In this document: piece by piece, positions 43,336-52,314 of the stretch | Position numbering within the stretch: the first letter of the stretch is position 1 | How the letters are laid out: each line of letters opens with the position of its first letter | Origin: JACOMY01 sp046233115 | GTDB taxonomy: Bacteria; Pseudomonadota; Alphaproteobacteria; Kiloniellales; JACOMY01 | Direction of reading: 5' to 3' | DNA: 64,000 nt | Assembly (NCBI GenBank): GCA_046233115.1 | Contig: JBJXHM010000004.1 | Location: 186,001-250,000 of the forward strand | Made by a program: the position numbers and the translations under genes | Notes under the pieces: generated by a model | The model's input: the letters and a program-made list of their open reading frames with translations, nothing else | Told to the model about the DNA's origin: nothing | Databases searched by the model: none

Positions 43336-46300
43336 TCACTTCGCCGGCGATAGGTCGACCAGCAGCGTCTCCACCTTCGCCCGGACCCGTGCCTCGGCGA
43401 CCTCCTTCACCGGGCCGAAGCCGCGGATCTCCTGCGGCGCAGAGGCGATCTCGACCAGGCGCTCGACAGGCACCCGGCCGAGCGCTGAGGTCAGACCGGG
43501 CAGCAGTGCTTCGTACCAGGCGATCAAGGCACGCTCGCGCCGCCGCTCGGCTGAGTAGCCGAAGGGATCGAGACGAGTGCCGCGCAGATGCTTGAGCTTG
43601 GAAAGTCCTGAGAAGATCACACCAACCCACTGACCAAACTGCTTTTTGAGGGGCCGGCCGCGTGCATCCCTCTGGGCCGATAGGAAGGGCGGCGCCAGGT
43701 GATAGGCGACCTTGTAGTCGCCCTCGAAGGCCTCGGCGATCTGCTGCCGGAAGCCCGGATCGCGCAGCAGGCGGGCGACCTCGTACTCGTCCTTGTAGGA
43801 CATCAGCTTGAAGAGCGAACGCAGGACCGCGCGGGTCAGCGGCCCGTCCACCCCTTCGGCCTCTCGTACCGCCGCCACCCGCGCCCGATAGCGCGCGGCC
43901 CAGGCGGCGTCCTGATAGTCGGTGAGGAAGTCCGCGCGCCTGGCGATCATCTGCTCCAGGGTCTCGTCCTGCACCGGTCCCGGCAGAGCCACCGCCTGCG
44001 GCCGGGCGATTGCCAGACGTCCCAGGGCGAAGGCCTCACGGTTGCGCTCCACGGCGACGCCGTTCAGCGCGATCGCCTGCTGCAGCGCCGCCTCCGTGAG
44101 CGGCACCAGCCCCGCCTGCCAGGCCGCGCCCAGCATGATCATGTTGGCGAAGACGCTGTCACCCAGGCGCGCTTCGGCCAGAAGGTTGGCATCCAACGCG
44201 GCGAAGCCCGCGCTGCCGGCCTTGGCCTCGATGGCGGCCAGGCGGCGAGCCGCCTGCATGTCGGCGTCGCGCCGCTTGACGAAGTCTCCGGTCGGCATCT
44301 CGGCGGCGTTCACCACCGCGCGCATGCCCCGGCGATAGGTGCCGGAGGCCTTGGGCGAGGAGGCCACCACCAGATCGCAGGCAATCAGCGCATCGGCCGC
44401 GCCCTGGTCGATCCGCACCTGGTTGCAGTCGGCAGGATCTGCGGCGAGGCGCAGGTAGCTCAGCACCGGCCCGAACTTCTGGGCGAAGCCGGTGAAGTCG
44501 AGCACCGTCACCCCCCTGCCCTCCAGGTGCGCGGCCATGGCGACGACCGCGCCGACGGTGATGACCCCGGTGCCGCCGACGCCGGTCACCATCAGGTCGT
44601 AGGGCTGCTCCAGCGGCGACAGCAGGGGCTGCGGCAGGGTGGCCGCAGCCTCGGCGAAGGCCGCCTCCTGGCGCTTGCGGCGGCGGCTACCGCCCTCGAT
44701 GGTGACGAAGCTGGGGCAGAAGCCGTTCAGGCAGGAGAAGTCCTTGTTGCAGGTCGAGAGGTTGATCTGCCGTTTGCGCCCGAAGGGCGTCTCCTTGGGC
44801 TCGACGCTGAGGCAGTTGGATTCCACCGAGCAGTCGCCGCAGCCCTCGCAGACCAGCTCGTTGATGACGGCGAAGCGTTTGGGATCGGGGACCTGGCCGC
44901 GCTTGCGGCGGCGCCGGGTCTCGGTGGCGCAGGGCTGGGCATAGAGCAGCACGGTGACGCCGGGGATCTCGCGCAACTCCCGCTGCACCCGGTCCAGCTC
45001 GCGGCGATGGTCCAGGGTGGTGCCCTTGGGAAAGTCGGAGAGCGAGAAGGTCTCGGGCCTGTCGGAGACCAGGGCAATGCGCTCCACCCCCTCCGCACGC
45101 AGGCTCTGGGCGATCGCCTGCACCGAGATCGGCCCGTCGACCGGCTGCCCGCCGGTCATCGCCACCGCATCGTTGTAGAGGATCTTGTAGGTGATGTTGG
45201 TCCCGGCCGCGATCGCCTGTCGGATCGCCATGGAGCCGGAGTGGTAGTAGGTCCCCTCACCCAGGTTCTGGAAAATGTGCCCCTTGCCGGTGAAGAGCGA
45301 TGCGGCGACCCAGTTCACCCCCTCGCCGCCCATCTGGATCAGCGAACTGGTCTCGCGGTCCATCCAGCTTGCCATGAAGTGGCAGCCGATGCCGGCCAGA
45401 GCCTTGGAGCCCTCCGGCACCTTGGTCGAGCTGTTGTGCGGGCAGCCGGAGCAGAAGTAGGGCGTGCGCGTGACCCCGGCGATCTCGATCGCCCGCCCCG
45501 CCTCGGGCTGCAACCTTGCTGCCCGCGCCGGCAGCTCCAGGTCCGGCAGGAAGGGATCGAGGCGCGCGGCCAGGATCGGCGCCAGCAGACGCGGCGAGAG
45601 CTCACCGATCCAGGGGATCAGGTCCCGGCCCTCCTCGTCGGTCTTGCCGACCATCTGCTCCGGCTTGCTGCCCGGCAGGTCATAGAAGTACTCCTTGAAC
45701 TGGCTCTCGATGATGCCGCGCTTCTCCTCCACCACCAGGATCTCGCGCTTGCCGCGCACGAAGGCCAGTGCGTCGCTGCGGTCCAGCGGCCAGACCATCC
45801 CGACCTTCAGGATGTCGAGGCCGCGCTGCCGGCAGAGCGCCTCGTCCAGGCCCAGCAAGCGCAACGCCTCCATCAGGTCCAGGTGCGCCTTGCCGGTGGT
45901 GACGATGCCGTAGCGCGCGCCGCTCAGCCCATAGATCCGCCGGTCGATCGGGTTGGCGGCGGCGAAGGCCAGCACCGCGCGCTTCTTCCACTCCATCCGC
46001 GCCTCGATCTGCGGTCCCGGCAGGTCGGGCCAGCGGTAGTGCAGCCCGCCGGGCGGCGGCGTGAAGTCGGGCGCGACGTAGCTGCGCTCGGGCGGCAGCA
46101 GGACGGAGGCGCCGGACTCCACCGTCTCGGAGATCGCCTTGAAGCCGACCCACATGCCGGAATAGCGCGAGAGCGCGTAGCCGTAGGCGCCGAAGCTCAG
46201 GTACTCGGCCACCGAGGCCGGGTTCAGGGTCGGCATGAAGTGGGTGAGAAAGGCCACGTCGGACTGGTGCGGCATCGAGGAGGAGACGCAGCCGTGGTCG

Positions 46301-46767
46301 TCGCCCGCCACCACCAGCACGCCGCCGTGCGGCGAGGAGCCGTAGGCGTTGCCGTGCTTCAGCGCATCGCCGGCCCGGTCCACGCCCGGCCCCTTGCCGT
46401 ACCAGAGCCCGAAGACGCCCTGGACCTCGCGGTCGGGATGGCTCTCGACCTGCTGGGTCCCGAGCAGGGCGGTGGCGGCGAGATCCTCGTTCACGGCCGG
46501 CAGGAAGCGGATGCCGGCGGCCTCGGTCTCGGCGCGGGCGCGCCAGAGCTCCAGGTCGACCGCGCCCAGCGGCGAGCCGCGATAGCCGGAGACGAAGCCC
46601 CCCGTGTTCAGGCCGGCCGCGCGGTCGCGCCGGGCCTGGTCCAGCAAGATCCGGACCAGGGCCTGGGTCCCGGTCAGGAAGACCCGCCCCTCGCGCAGGC
46701 GGTAGCGGTCCTCTAGGTCGTAGGCGGCAAGACCGGGCGGCGGGGACGTCGGGGCATCGAGCGGCAT
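43336..46767 (-). CDS. Indolepyruvate ferredoxin oxidoreductase, fused alpha/beta chain
   Basis: A 1143-residue enzyme that decarboxylates aryl-pyruvates to aryl-acetyl-CoA with ferredoxin and thiamine diphosphate. The N-terminal half is the IorA-like part (GGFVSGYRGSPLGAVD, GVDRAGDALKHGN). Thiamine-binding sequence GEGVNWVAASLFTGKGHIFQNLGEGTYYHSG follows the CSGCPHN motif. A Cys-rich cluster region reads CEGCGDCSVESNCLS and CNKDFSCLNGFCP. The C-terminal part is the IorB-like gamma domain (GVGGTGVITVG). It works in amino acid catabolism, for example of phenylalanine and tryptophan. GAGGAGG precedes the ATG. The divergent Lrp gene probably regulates it. Confidence 0.92.
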   Translation of the reverse strand: MPLDAPTSPPPGLAAYDLEDRYRLREGRVFLTGTQALVRILLDQARRDRAAGLNTGGFVSGYRGSPLGAVDLELWRARAETEAAGIRFLPAVNEDLAATALLGTQQVESHPDREVQGVFGLWYGKGPGVDRAGDALKHGNAYGSSPHGGVLVVAGDDHGCVSSSMPHQSDVAFLTHFMPTLNPASVAEYLSFGAYGYALSRYSGMWVGFKAISETVESGASVLLPPERSYVAPDFTPPPGGLHYRWPDLPGPQIEARMEWKKRAVLAFAAANPIDRRIYGLSGARYGIVTTGKAHLDLMEALRLLGLDEALCRQRGLDILKVGMVWPLDRSDALAFVRGKREILVVEEKRGIIESQFKEYFYDLPGSKPEQMVGKTDEEGRDLIPWIGELSPRLLAPILAARLDPFLPDLELPARAARLQPEAGRAIEIAGVTRTPYFCSGCPHNSSTKVPEGSKALAGIGCHFMASWMDRETSSLIQMGGEGVNWVAASLFTGKGHIFQNLGEGTYYHSGSMAIRQAIAAGTNITYKILYNDAVAMTGGQPVDGPISVQAIAQSLRAEGVERIALVSDRPETFSLSDFPKGTTLDHRRELDRVQRELREIPGVTVLLYAQPCATETRRRRKRGQVPDPKRFAVINELVCEGCGDCSVESNCLSVEPKETPFGRKRQINLSTCNKDFSCLNGFCPSFVTIEGGSRRRKRQEAAFAEAAATLPQPLLSPLEQPYDLMVTGVGGTGVITVGAVVAMAAHLEGRGVTVLDFTGFAQKFGPVLSYLRLAADPADCNQVRIDQGAADALIACDLVVASSPKASGTYRRGMRAVVNAAEMPTGDFVKRRDADMQAARRLAAIEAKAGSAGFAALDANLLAEARLGDSVFANMIMLGAAWQAGLVPLTEAALQQAIALNGVAVERNREAFALGRLAIARPQAVALPGPVQDETLEQMIARRADFLTDYQDAAWAARYRARVAAVREAEGVDGPLTRAVLRSLFKLMSYKDEYEVARLLRDPGFRQQIAEAFEGDYKVAYHLAPPFLSAQRDARGRPLKKQFGQWVGVIFSGLSKLKHLRGTRLDPFGYSAERRRERALIAWYEALLPGLTSALGRVPVERLVEIASAPQEIRGFGPVKEVAEARVRAKVETLLVDLSPAK

Positions 46768-46863
46768 GGCGGGCCTCCTCTGGCTGGCCCTGTCTAGAAT
46801 AGGCCGATCCGCTGGAAGCTCTTGCCGAAATAGCCCGCTCTCTCTAGAAATTCGGAAATCTCT

Positions 46864-46877
46864 ACCGGATTACCGGT
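46864..46877. promoter_or_regulatory. Inverted repeat in the ior/lrp divergent promoter
   Basis: ACCGG-ATTA-CCGGT is a perfect 5-bp inverted repeat in the 133-bp gap between the indolepyruvate oxidoreductase start (46767) and the Lrp start (46901). It lies 23 bp before the Lrp ATG. It is a possible Lrp site controlling both genes; motif evidence only. Confidence 0.4.
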
Positions 46878-46900
46878 GCCATTTGGATGGACCTACCGAT

Positions 46901-47359
46901 ATGGACCTCACTGCAAGTGACCGGCGCCTGCTGCGCGCCCTGCAGGCGGAGGCGCGTACCACCAACCAGGCCCTGGCCGAGGCTGCCGGGCTCTCGACCT
47001 CCGCCTGCTGGCGGCGCGTGCGGGCGCTGGAGGAGGCCGGGGTGATCAAGGGCTACGAGGCTCTGCTGGATGCGGAGGCTGCCGGCCTCGGCTTCTCCGC
47101 CGTGGTCCAGGTCACCCTGGAGCGGCACGAGCAGCGCCAGGTGAAGGACTTCATCACCGCGGTGGCGCTCAGGCCCGAGGTGCTGGAGTGCTATGCCACC
47201 ACCGGCGAGGCCGACTATCACCTGAAGGTCGTCTGCGCCGACAAGGAGGCCTACAACCGCTTCCAGGAGAGCTTCCTCTTCACCCAGCCCGGCGTCTCCC
47301 AGGTGCGCACCAACCTGATCCTGAAGGAGATCAAGCAGACCACCCGGCTGCCGATCTAG
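46901..47359 (+). CDS. Lrp/AsnC-family regulator, likely for indolepyruvate oxidoreductase
   Basis: A 152-residue Lrp/AsnC regulator. The N-terminal helix-turn-helix reads LDASDRRLL-type start (MDLTASDRRLLRALQAEARTT) then ALAEAAGLSTSACWRRVRALEEAGVIKGYEALLD. The C-terminal RAM/ACT-like domain (FSAVVQVTLERHE, ECYATTGEADYHLKVV) binds amino acid effectors. The ATG at 46901 is preferred over one 14 bp upstream in another frame. It is divergent from the indolepyruvate oxidoreductase gene, as in many alphaproteobacteria, which supports control by an aromatic or branched amino acid. Confidence 0.92.
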   Translation: MDLTASDRRLLRALQAEARTTNQALAEAAGLSTSACWRRVRALEEAGVIKGYEALLDAEAAGLGFSAVVQVTLERHEQRQVKDFITAVALRPEVLECYATTGEADYHLKVVCADKEAYNRFQESFLFTQPGVSQVRTNLILKEIKQTTRLPI

Positions 47360-47365
47360 GTTCGG

Positions 47366-47635
47366 TCAGTCGCCCTGCTCGACCTGAGCGGTGCCATCCT
47401 GGTTGAGCGTGACCCGGTAGGTGCCCTGTTGGCACTGGATGATCCAGACGGCGCGGCCCGGCTTGGAGGCCGCCGCGTCGCGCACGGGGTTCTTGGGATC
47501 GTCGCAGGCATAGCCGGCCTGCCGGATCTCGGTGGCGACGATGCTGCTGGTGGAGGTATCTGCCACCAGCGCGGACGGCAGGGCCGTCAGAGCGACCGAG
47601 GCCGACAGCAAGGTGAGGGCAGCGGTTCCATTCAT
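47366..47635 (-). CDS. Small exported protein, 89 residues
   Basis: An 89-residue protein with a signal peptide (MNGTAALTLLSASVALTALPSALVA). The mature part is IRQAGYACDDPKNPVRDAAASKPGRAVWIIQCQQGTYRVTLNQDGTAQVEQ, with two Cys that could form a disulfide. A similar short family is known to me from other alphaproteobacteria, with no function assigned. AGGAAG lies 7 bp upstream of the ATG at 47635. It is convergent with lrp, 6 bp apart, with no hairpin between. Confidence 0.7.
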   Translation of the reverse strand: MNGTAALTLLSASVALTALPSALVADTSTSSIVATEIRQAGYACDDPKNPVRDAAASKPGRAVWIIQCQQGTYRVTLNQDGTAQVEQGD

Positions 47636-47817
47636 CGCAAGCTTCCTGATTGATTTGGGTCGCCTCTGTTCCACGATGACTAGCCTGTTGCCGAAAGGCG
47701 GGAAGATCAAGAGACCCTGCGAGCTGCCCCCCCGCTCCGGTGCTATGCGCTGCTGCTCACTTGTTCCACTCGCCCGGACAGTCTAAGTCACTTGTTCCAA
47801 CCACCGGGATTGGGCGC

Positions 47818-48405
47818 ATGCCCCCTTCGAAACGCCGCACCAGCACCTCAGGTCTGTTGAAGAAGGTCTCCGTTCTTGCTACGGCCTCGCTCCTGCTCGC
47901 CTCCTGCGCCGCGGAGAAGAGCGGCATCGGCAGTTCGGCTTACAGGGCACCCGTCGCTGCCGCCGGCACCCTGCCCGGCGATAGCCAGGTCGCTTCGACC
48001 TCCCATACCAGCATGCCGGTCCAGGGGGGCGGCGGAGTGGCATTGCCACTGATGATCGTCGGTGCGGCCACGGTCTACATCCTGGTCAAGGGGACAGAGG
48101 TCGCCGTCGATGCCTTCGACGGTCCCGATGTCTTCATGCTGCTCAATGACGAGGATCAGAAGCTGGCGGCACAAGCCTTCCTCAAGGCCTACGTTGCGGA
48201 GAGTGGCGCCACCTTCGCGTGGCACAATGCGGCGGACGGCGCGAAGGGCTACGTCACCGCCAAGGGGCCGCGCTACGCCGTCGAGGACAGTTACTGCCGC
48301 CAGTTCCGCCACATCTTCTGGACCGGCCGCTTCGGCTCGATAACCGAAGGCAAGGCCTGCCTCGACGACGAGAGCGGCTGGACGCTCACGGCAGAAGCGG
48401 ATTAG
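47818..48405 (+). CDS. Lipoprotein with 17-kDa-surface-antigen-like domain
   Basis: A 195-residue lipoprotein. The lipobox is LLLASC with Cys30. A Gly-rich linker and a short hydrophobic stretch (VALPLMIVGAATVYILV) follow. The C-terminal domain (about 115-192) has FAWHNAADGAKGYVTAKG, Cys160 in YCRQFRH and Cys181 in KACLDD, again 21 residues apart. It is the third such domain in the window (see 26588-26986 and 28981-29658). The ATG at 47818 gives the signal peptide; the frame is open upstream. It overlaps the convergent radical SAM gene by 4 bp. Confidence 0.75.
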   Translation: MPPSKRRTSTSGLLKKVSVLATASLLLASCAAEKSGIGSSAYRAPVAAAGTLPGDSQVASTSHTSMPVQGGGGVALPLMIVGAATVYILVKGTEVAVDAFDGPDVFMLLNDEDQKLAAQAFLKAYVAESGATFAWHNAADGAKGYVTAKGPRYAVEDSYCRQFRHIFWTGRFGSITEGKACLDDESGWTLTAEAD

Positions 48406-50144
48406 GCCGCCTTCGGCGTGGGCCGGCGGCGCTTGGCGACCTGGTCGCCGTAGGTGCCCATCATTTCCGTCGTCTCGTCCTGCTCCTCCTGAGTCACCGG
48501 CTGCAAAGCCTTGTCGGTGTAGGAGAGCTTGTTGGGATCGCGGTCGATGCGGCGCGCCACGGCGCGGAGTTGCAGGAAGAGCTTGGACCAGAGGTAGGCC
48601 GCGCGCGCGATCTCCATGGCGCGGCGTGGATAGAAGACCAGCGGGCTTTCGATCGGCAGGGTGCTGCGGCGCTGGCTGCGCACCTTGCGGCGGAGCCAGC
48701 CGCCCTGGATCGGGTGCACCCGCTCGATCAGGGGATAGCCCTTGAACCACATCAGCGGCGCCATGATCTGCTTGGCGGTCATGCCGTTGGCCGCGTGACG
48801 GCGCATTACCCGCTCCATATGCTCCATGGTGTAGAAGATGTCCCAGGCCTTCCAGTAGGTCTTGGTCCACTCCTCGCGGGTCATGTTGGGGTGATCGACG
48901 ACCACGTGCTCCAGGTCGTACTTGTTCATGTCGGGGTCCATGTCGACCCCCTGCTTGTGCAGGCGCTGGTGGTCCTCGGAGCCCGGCAGCGGCGTCAGCG
49001 GGAAGAACTGCAGCAGGTCGATCGGCAGCTCCTCCATGATGATCTTGATGTCGCGCTCGATCCGCTCCGGCGTGTCGCCGGCGAAGCCCATGATGTAGCC
49101 GGCGTAGTTGGTGATGCCGTGGCTCTTCCAGGCCTGCACCATCTCGCGGTACTCCCAGATCCGGTTCTGGCGCTTCTTGGCGCCGGCCAGGTTCTCGGGA
49201 TTGATGTTTTCCAGCCCGATGTAGACGCGCCGGGTGCCGGCGGCATGGGCCTTCTCGATGAAGCCGGGGATCTTGTGACAGAGCGTATCGACCTGGAGGA
49301 TCAGGAAGACGCGGATCTGCTCCTCGCGGCGCAGCTTGATCAGGCGGTCGAAGATCGCCTCCCAGTTCTTGTTACGCGCGAAGTTGTCGTCGGTGACGAA
49401 GAAGCGGCGGATGCCTTGCGCCCAATTCTTGCGGACGATGGCCTCGATGTCGTCGGCGGTGCGATAGCGGCTCTTGCGGCCCTGCACGTTGATGATGGTG
49501 CAGAAGGAGCACTGGAAGGGACAGCCGCGCCCGGCGTCGAAGGAGGCGTACCAGCTCACGGTCCGGCGCACGTTCTCGCGCGGCAGGATCGGCACCGGCT
49601 GACTCTCCATGCCCGGCAGGTCGTGCAGGTAGTTGTAGACCGGCTGGGGCGTGCCGGCGCGCAGGTCGCTCAGCAGGGTTTCCAGCCGCCCTTCGCACTC
49701 GCCGGCATAGAGGATCATGCCCAGGTCCTTGGCCTCCTGGATGTCGGGCGGCAGCTCCGGCAGCATGGAGATGCAGCCGGAGACGTGGAAGCCGCCGATC
49801 ACCACCGGCAGCCCCTGGGCGCGCAGCGGCCGGGCCATATCCATGGTGCGCGGGAACTGATTCGACTGCACGCCGACCATGCCGACGAAGCTGCCGGGGC
49901 CACCGCCCTTGACCCAGCGGGCGATGCGCTTCAGCGGGATGACGGTGTTGGTCTCGTCGTAGGCCTGGACCTCGATGTCGACGTCCGGCCCCAGCGCCCG
50001 GCGGGCCTGGCAATCCTCCACCACCGCATGCAGCGAGGCCAGGGAGTTCGAGGGAATCGAAGAGCGGCGCCACTGGATGACATAGCCGTCGTCGTCGTAG
50101 CGGGACGGCTTGATCAAGGCGATCCGAACCGGTTTCTGCTGCAT
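48402..50144 (-). CDS. B12-binding-type radical SAM protein, copy 1
   Basis: A 580-residue radical SAM protein. The iron-sulfur motif is CPFQCSFC (Cys208, Cys212, Cys215). The N-terminal part, about 1-170, has the fold pattern of cobalamin-binding radical SAM proteins (GGPGSFVGMVGVQSNQFPRTMDMARPLR, VVIGGFHVSG) but no clear DxHxxG cobalamin motif. The C-terminal part is basic. It is about 70 percent identical by eye to the next gene. The reaction is unknown. Its start has a weak ribosome site, and a 124-bp gap separates it from copy 2. Confidence 0.8.
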   Translation of the reverse strand: MQQKPVRIALIKPSRYDDDGYVIQWRRSSIPSNSLASLHAVVEDCQARRALGPDVDIEVQAYDETNTVIPLKRIARWVKGGGPGSFVGMVGVQSNQFPRTMDMARPLRAQGLPVVIGGFHVSGCISMLPELPPDIQEAKDLGMILYAGECEGRLETLLSDLRAGTPQPVYNYLHDLPGMESQPVPILPRENVRRTVSWYASFDAGRGCPFQCSFCTIINVQGRKSRYRTADDIEAIVRKNWAQGIRRFFVTDDNFARNKNWEAIFDRLIKLRREEQIRVFLILQVDTLCHKIPGFIEKAHAAGTRRVYIGLENINPENLAGAKKRQNRIWEYREMVQAWKSHGITNYAGYIMGFAGDTPERIERDIKIIMEELPIDLLQFFPLTPLPGSEDHQRLHKQGVDMDPDMNKYDLEHVVVDHPNMTREEWTKTYWKAWDIFYTMEHMERVMRRHAANGMTAKQIMAPLMWFKGYPLIERVHPIQGGWLRRKVRSQRRSTLPIESPLVFYPRRAMEIARAAYLWSKLFLQLRAVARRIDRDPNKLSYTDKALQPVTQEEQDETTEMMGTYGDQVAKRRRPTPKAA

Positions 50145-50268
50145 CCAACCCTCTACCGCTTGCGCGCGCCATAGAAGCCCGCGTCCAATTCCCCCTAAGT
50201 CAGTGGTTATAACCCATCGCTGGGCACTAGACCAAGTAATCCGCGCGTGCAGTGCAGCAAAGATTTCC

Positions 50269-52023
50269 TTAGGCGGCCACTTTCGGCGACTTGCCGGGGG
50301 AACCTGCGGGCGCGTTGCCGCGGCGGCTGCTCACCAGGTCGCCGTAGGTCTCCATCATCTGCTGCTCGCCCTCCTCCAGGGTTGCGAGCGAGCGGTCCCG
50401 GTAGGTCAGGCGTTCCGGGTCACGCATCACCCGCCGCGCCATGCGGCGGAGCGAGAGATAGAGCCAGCCCCAACGCAGCACCGCGCTGGAGGCCTCCAGC
50501 GCACGGCGGGGATAGAAGGTCAGCGCCGGCTCCAGCGCCATGCCGGAGCGGCGCTGACGGCGCAGCTTGCGCCGGAAGATGCCGCCCTGAATCGGGTGCA
50601 CGCCCTCGATCGTGGGAAACCCCTTGAAGGCCATCATCGCAGCGACCTTGAGTTTCTTCCGGCCTGCGGCCGCGCGCCGGCGCAGGATCCGCTCCATGTG
50701 CGCACGGGTATAGTAGATGTCCCAGGCCTTCCAGTAGATCCGGGTCCAGTCCTCGCGGCTCATCAGCGGGTGGTCGACGACGACATGCTCCAGGTCATAG
50801 CGGTTCATGTCGGGGTCCATCGCCACGCCCTCGCTCGAGAGCCGGCGGTGATCCTCGGAACCGGGCAGCGGGGTCAGGGGATAGAACTGCAGGTAGTCCA
50901 GCGGCAGCTCTTCCATGATGATGCGGATGTCCTGCTCGATCCGCTCCGGCGTATCCGAGGCAAAGCCCAGGATGTAGCCGGCGTAGGTGGCCACCCCCTG
51001 CTTGCGCCAGGCCTGGACCATCTCCCGGTACTCCCAGATCCGGTTCTGCCGCTTCTTGGCGTCTAGCAGGTTGGCGGGGTTGATGTTCTCCAGACCGATG
51101 TAGACCGTCGTCGTCCCTGCCTCCCGGGCCTTCTCGATGAAGTTGGGGATGCGGTGGCAGAGGGTGTCGACCTGGATGGTCATGTGGACCCTCAGCCCCT
51201 CCTCCTGCCGCAACTGGATCAGGCGGTCGAAGATCGCCTCCCAGTTCTTGTTACGGGCGAAGTTGTCGTCGGTGACGAAGAAGGTCTTGACGCCCTGGGC
51301 CAGGTTGGCCCGCACGATGGCCTCGATGTCGTCTGCGGTGCGATAGCGGCTCTTTCGGCCCTGCACGTTGATGATGGTGCAGAAGGAGCACTGGAAGGGA
51401 CAGCCGCGCCCAGCGTCGAAGGAACCGTAGTGGCCGATGGTCCTGGTCACCCGCTCGCGCGGCAGCACCGGGGGCGGCTGGCCCTCTAGCGAGGGCAGGT
51501 CCTTCAGATTGTCGTAGACCGGCTGCGGTTTGCCGGCGCGCAGGTCGGTGAGCAACTCCTGCAGCCGGTCCTCACACTCGCCGGCATAGAGGACGATCCC
51601 CAGATCCTTGGCTTCCTGAATGTCGGGCGGCAGCTTCGGCAACATGGCCAGACAGCCGGAGACATGGAAGCCGCCGATCACGACCTGCAGGCCCTTCTGC
51701 CGCAAGGGTCGGGCCATATCCATCGCACGCGGAAACTGGTTCGACTGCACCCCCACCAGGCCGACGAAGCTGCCAGGACCGCCCTCCCGGACCCAGCGGT
51801 CGATGGCTTCGATCGGAATTACCGTGTTGGTCTCGTCGTAGGCCCTGACCTCGATCGCGACCTCGGGCCCCAGCACCCTGCGCCGGGCAGCGTCCTCGAC
51901 CAGGGAAAAGACGGTGGCGAGCGAGTTGGAGGGCATGAGGGAGCGCCACCACTGCACGACGTAGCCCTCGTCGTCGTAGCGCGACGGCTTGATCAGAGCG
52001 ACCCGTAGCGGCCCCTCGCGCAT
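50269..52023 (-). CDS. B12-binding-type radical SAM protein, copy 2
   Basis: A 584-residue paralog of the previous gene, upstream on the same strand. Cys208, Cys212 and Cys215 (CPFQCSFC) align exactly, as do YIGLENINP, GFA.DTPERIE and DMNRYDLEHVVVDHP. The C-terminal 70 residues differ most. The frame begins MREGPLRVALIKPSRYDDEG. The two copies probably arose by tandem duplication and may act on different substrates. Function unknown. Confidence 0.8.
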   Translation of the reverse strand: MREGPLRVALIKPSRYDDEGYVVQWWRSLMPSNSLATVFSLVEDAARRRVLGPEVAIEVRAYDETNTVIPIEAIDRWVREGGPGSFVGLVGVQSNQFPRAMDMARPLRQKGLQVVIGGFHVSGCLAMLPKLPPDIQEAKDLGIVLYAGECEDRLQELLTDLRAGKPQPVYDNLKDLPSLEGQPPPVLPRERVTRTIGHYGSFDAGRGCPFQCSFCTIINVQGRKSRYRTADDIEAIVRANLAQGVKTFFVTDDNFARNKNWEAIFDRLIQLRQEEGLRVHMTIQVDTLCHRIPNFIEKAREAGTTTVYIGLENINPANLLDAKKRQNRIWEYREMVQAWRKQGVATYAGYILGFASDTPERIEQDIRIIMEELPLDYLQFYPLTPLPGSEDHRRLSSEGVAMDPDMNRYDLEHVVVDHPLMSREDWTRIYWKAWDIYYTRAHMERILRRRAAAGRKKLKVAAMMAFKGFPTIEGVHPIQGGIFRRKLRRQRRSGMALEPALTFYPRRALEASSAVLRWGWLYLSLRRMARRVMRDPERLTYRDRSLATLEEGEQQMMETYGDLVSSRRGNAPAGSPGKSPKVAA

Positions 52024-52097
52024 GCAGTTTCCCCCTGAGCAGCGGCACTACACAAGGAAACGTTGCACCCTGCATTACCGCATATTGTTGGGGGACC

Positions 52098-52253
52098 TTA
52101 GGAGCCCTCGCAATCCTCGGCAATGGCTTTTTTGTGTTTGGCGCGCCGCCGGTAGAGCTTGGGCGAGGGCTCGACCGCCTTGCCACGGCGGCGCAGCAGG
52201 GCGACGTAGGGATTGCGCGGCCGTTTTAGCCGCTTTTTCTTGGCCTTGTCCAA
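52098..52253 (-). CDS. Small basic protein, 51 residues
   Basis: A short Lys/Arg-rich frame: MDKAKKKRLKRPRNPYVA, then LLRRRGKAVEPSP, ending EDCEGS. The start is TTG at 52253 with GGGGAG 6 bp upstream; a GTG at 52274 is in frame. It looks like the small, very basic 'RNP.VA' proteins found in alphaproteobacteria, possibly RNA- or ribosome-associated. It sits between copy 2 of the radical SAM gene and the gamma-carbonic anhydrase gene. The non-ATG start lowers confidence. Confidence 0.5.
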   Translation of the reverse strand: MDKAKKKRLKRPRNPYVALLRRRGKAVEPSPKLYRRRAKHKKAIAEDCEGS

Positions 52254-52314
52254 GTCGTGCTCCCCCCTCGCCACCGGCTCCCCACGGCAGCCGGACGATG
52301 TCCGGGACCAGAGA

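Noticed and set aside
43699..46716. Long open frame on the plus strand opposite indolepyruvate oxidoreductase
   Set aside because: A codon-bias shadow of a high-G+C gene: His/Gln/Arg-rich with no motifs, while the minus strand encodes a complete enzyme.
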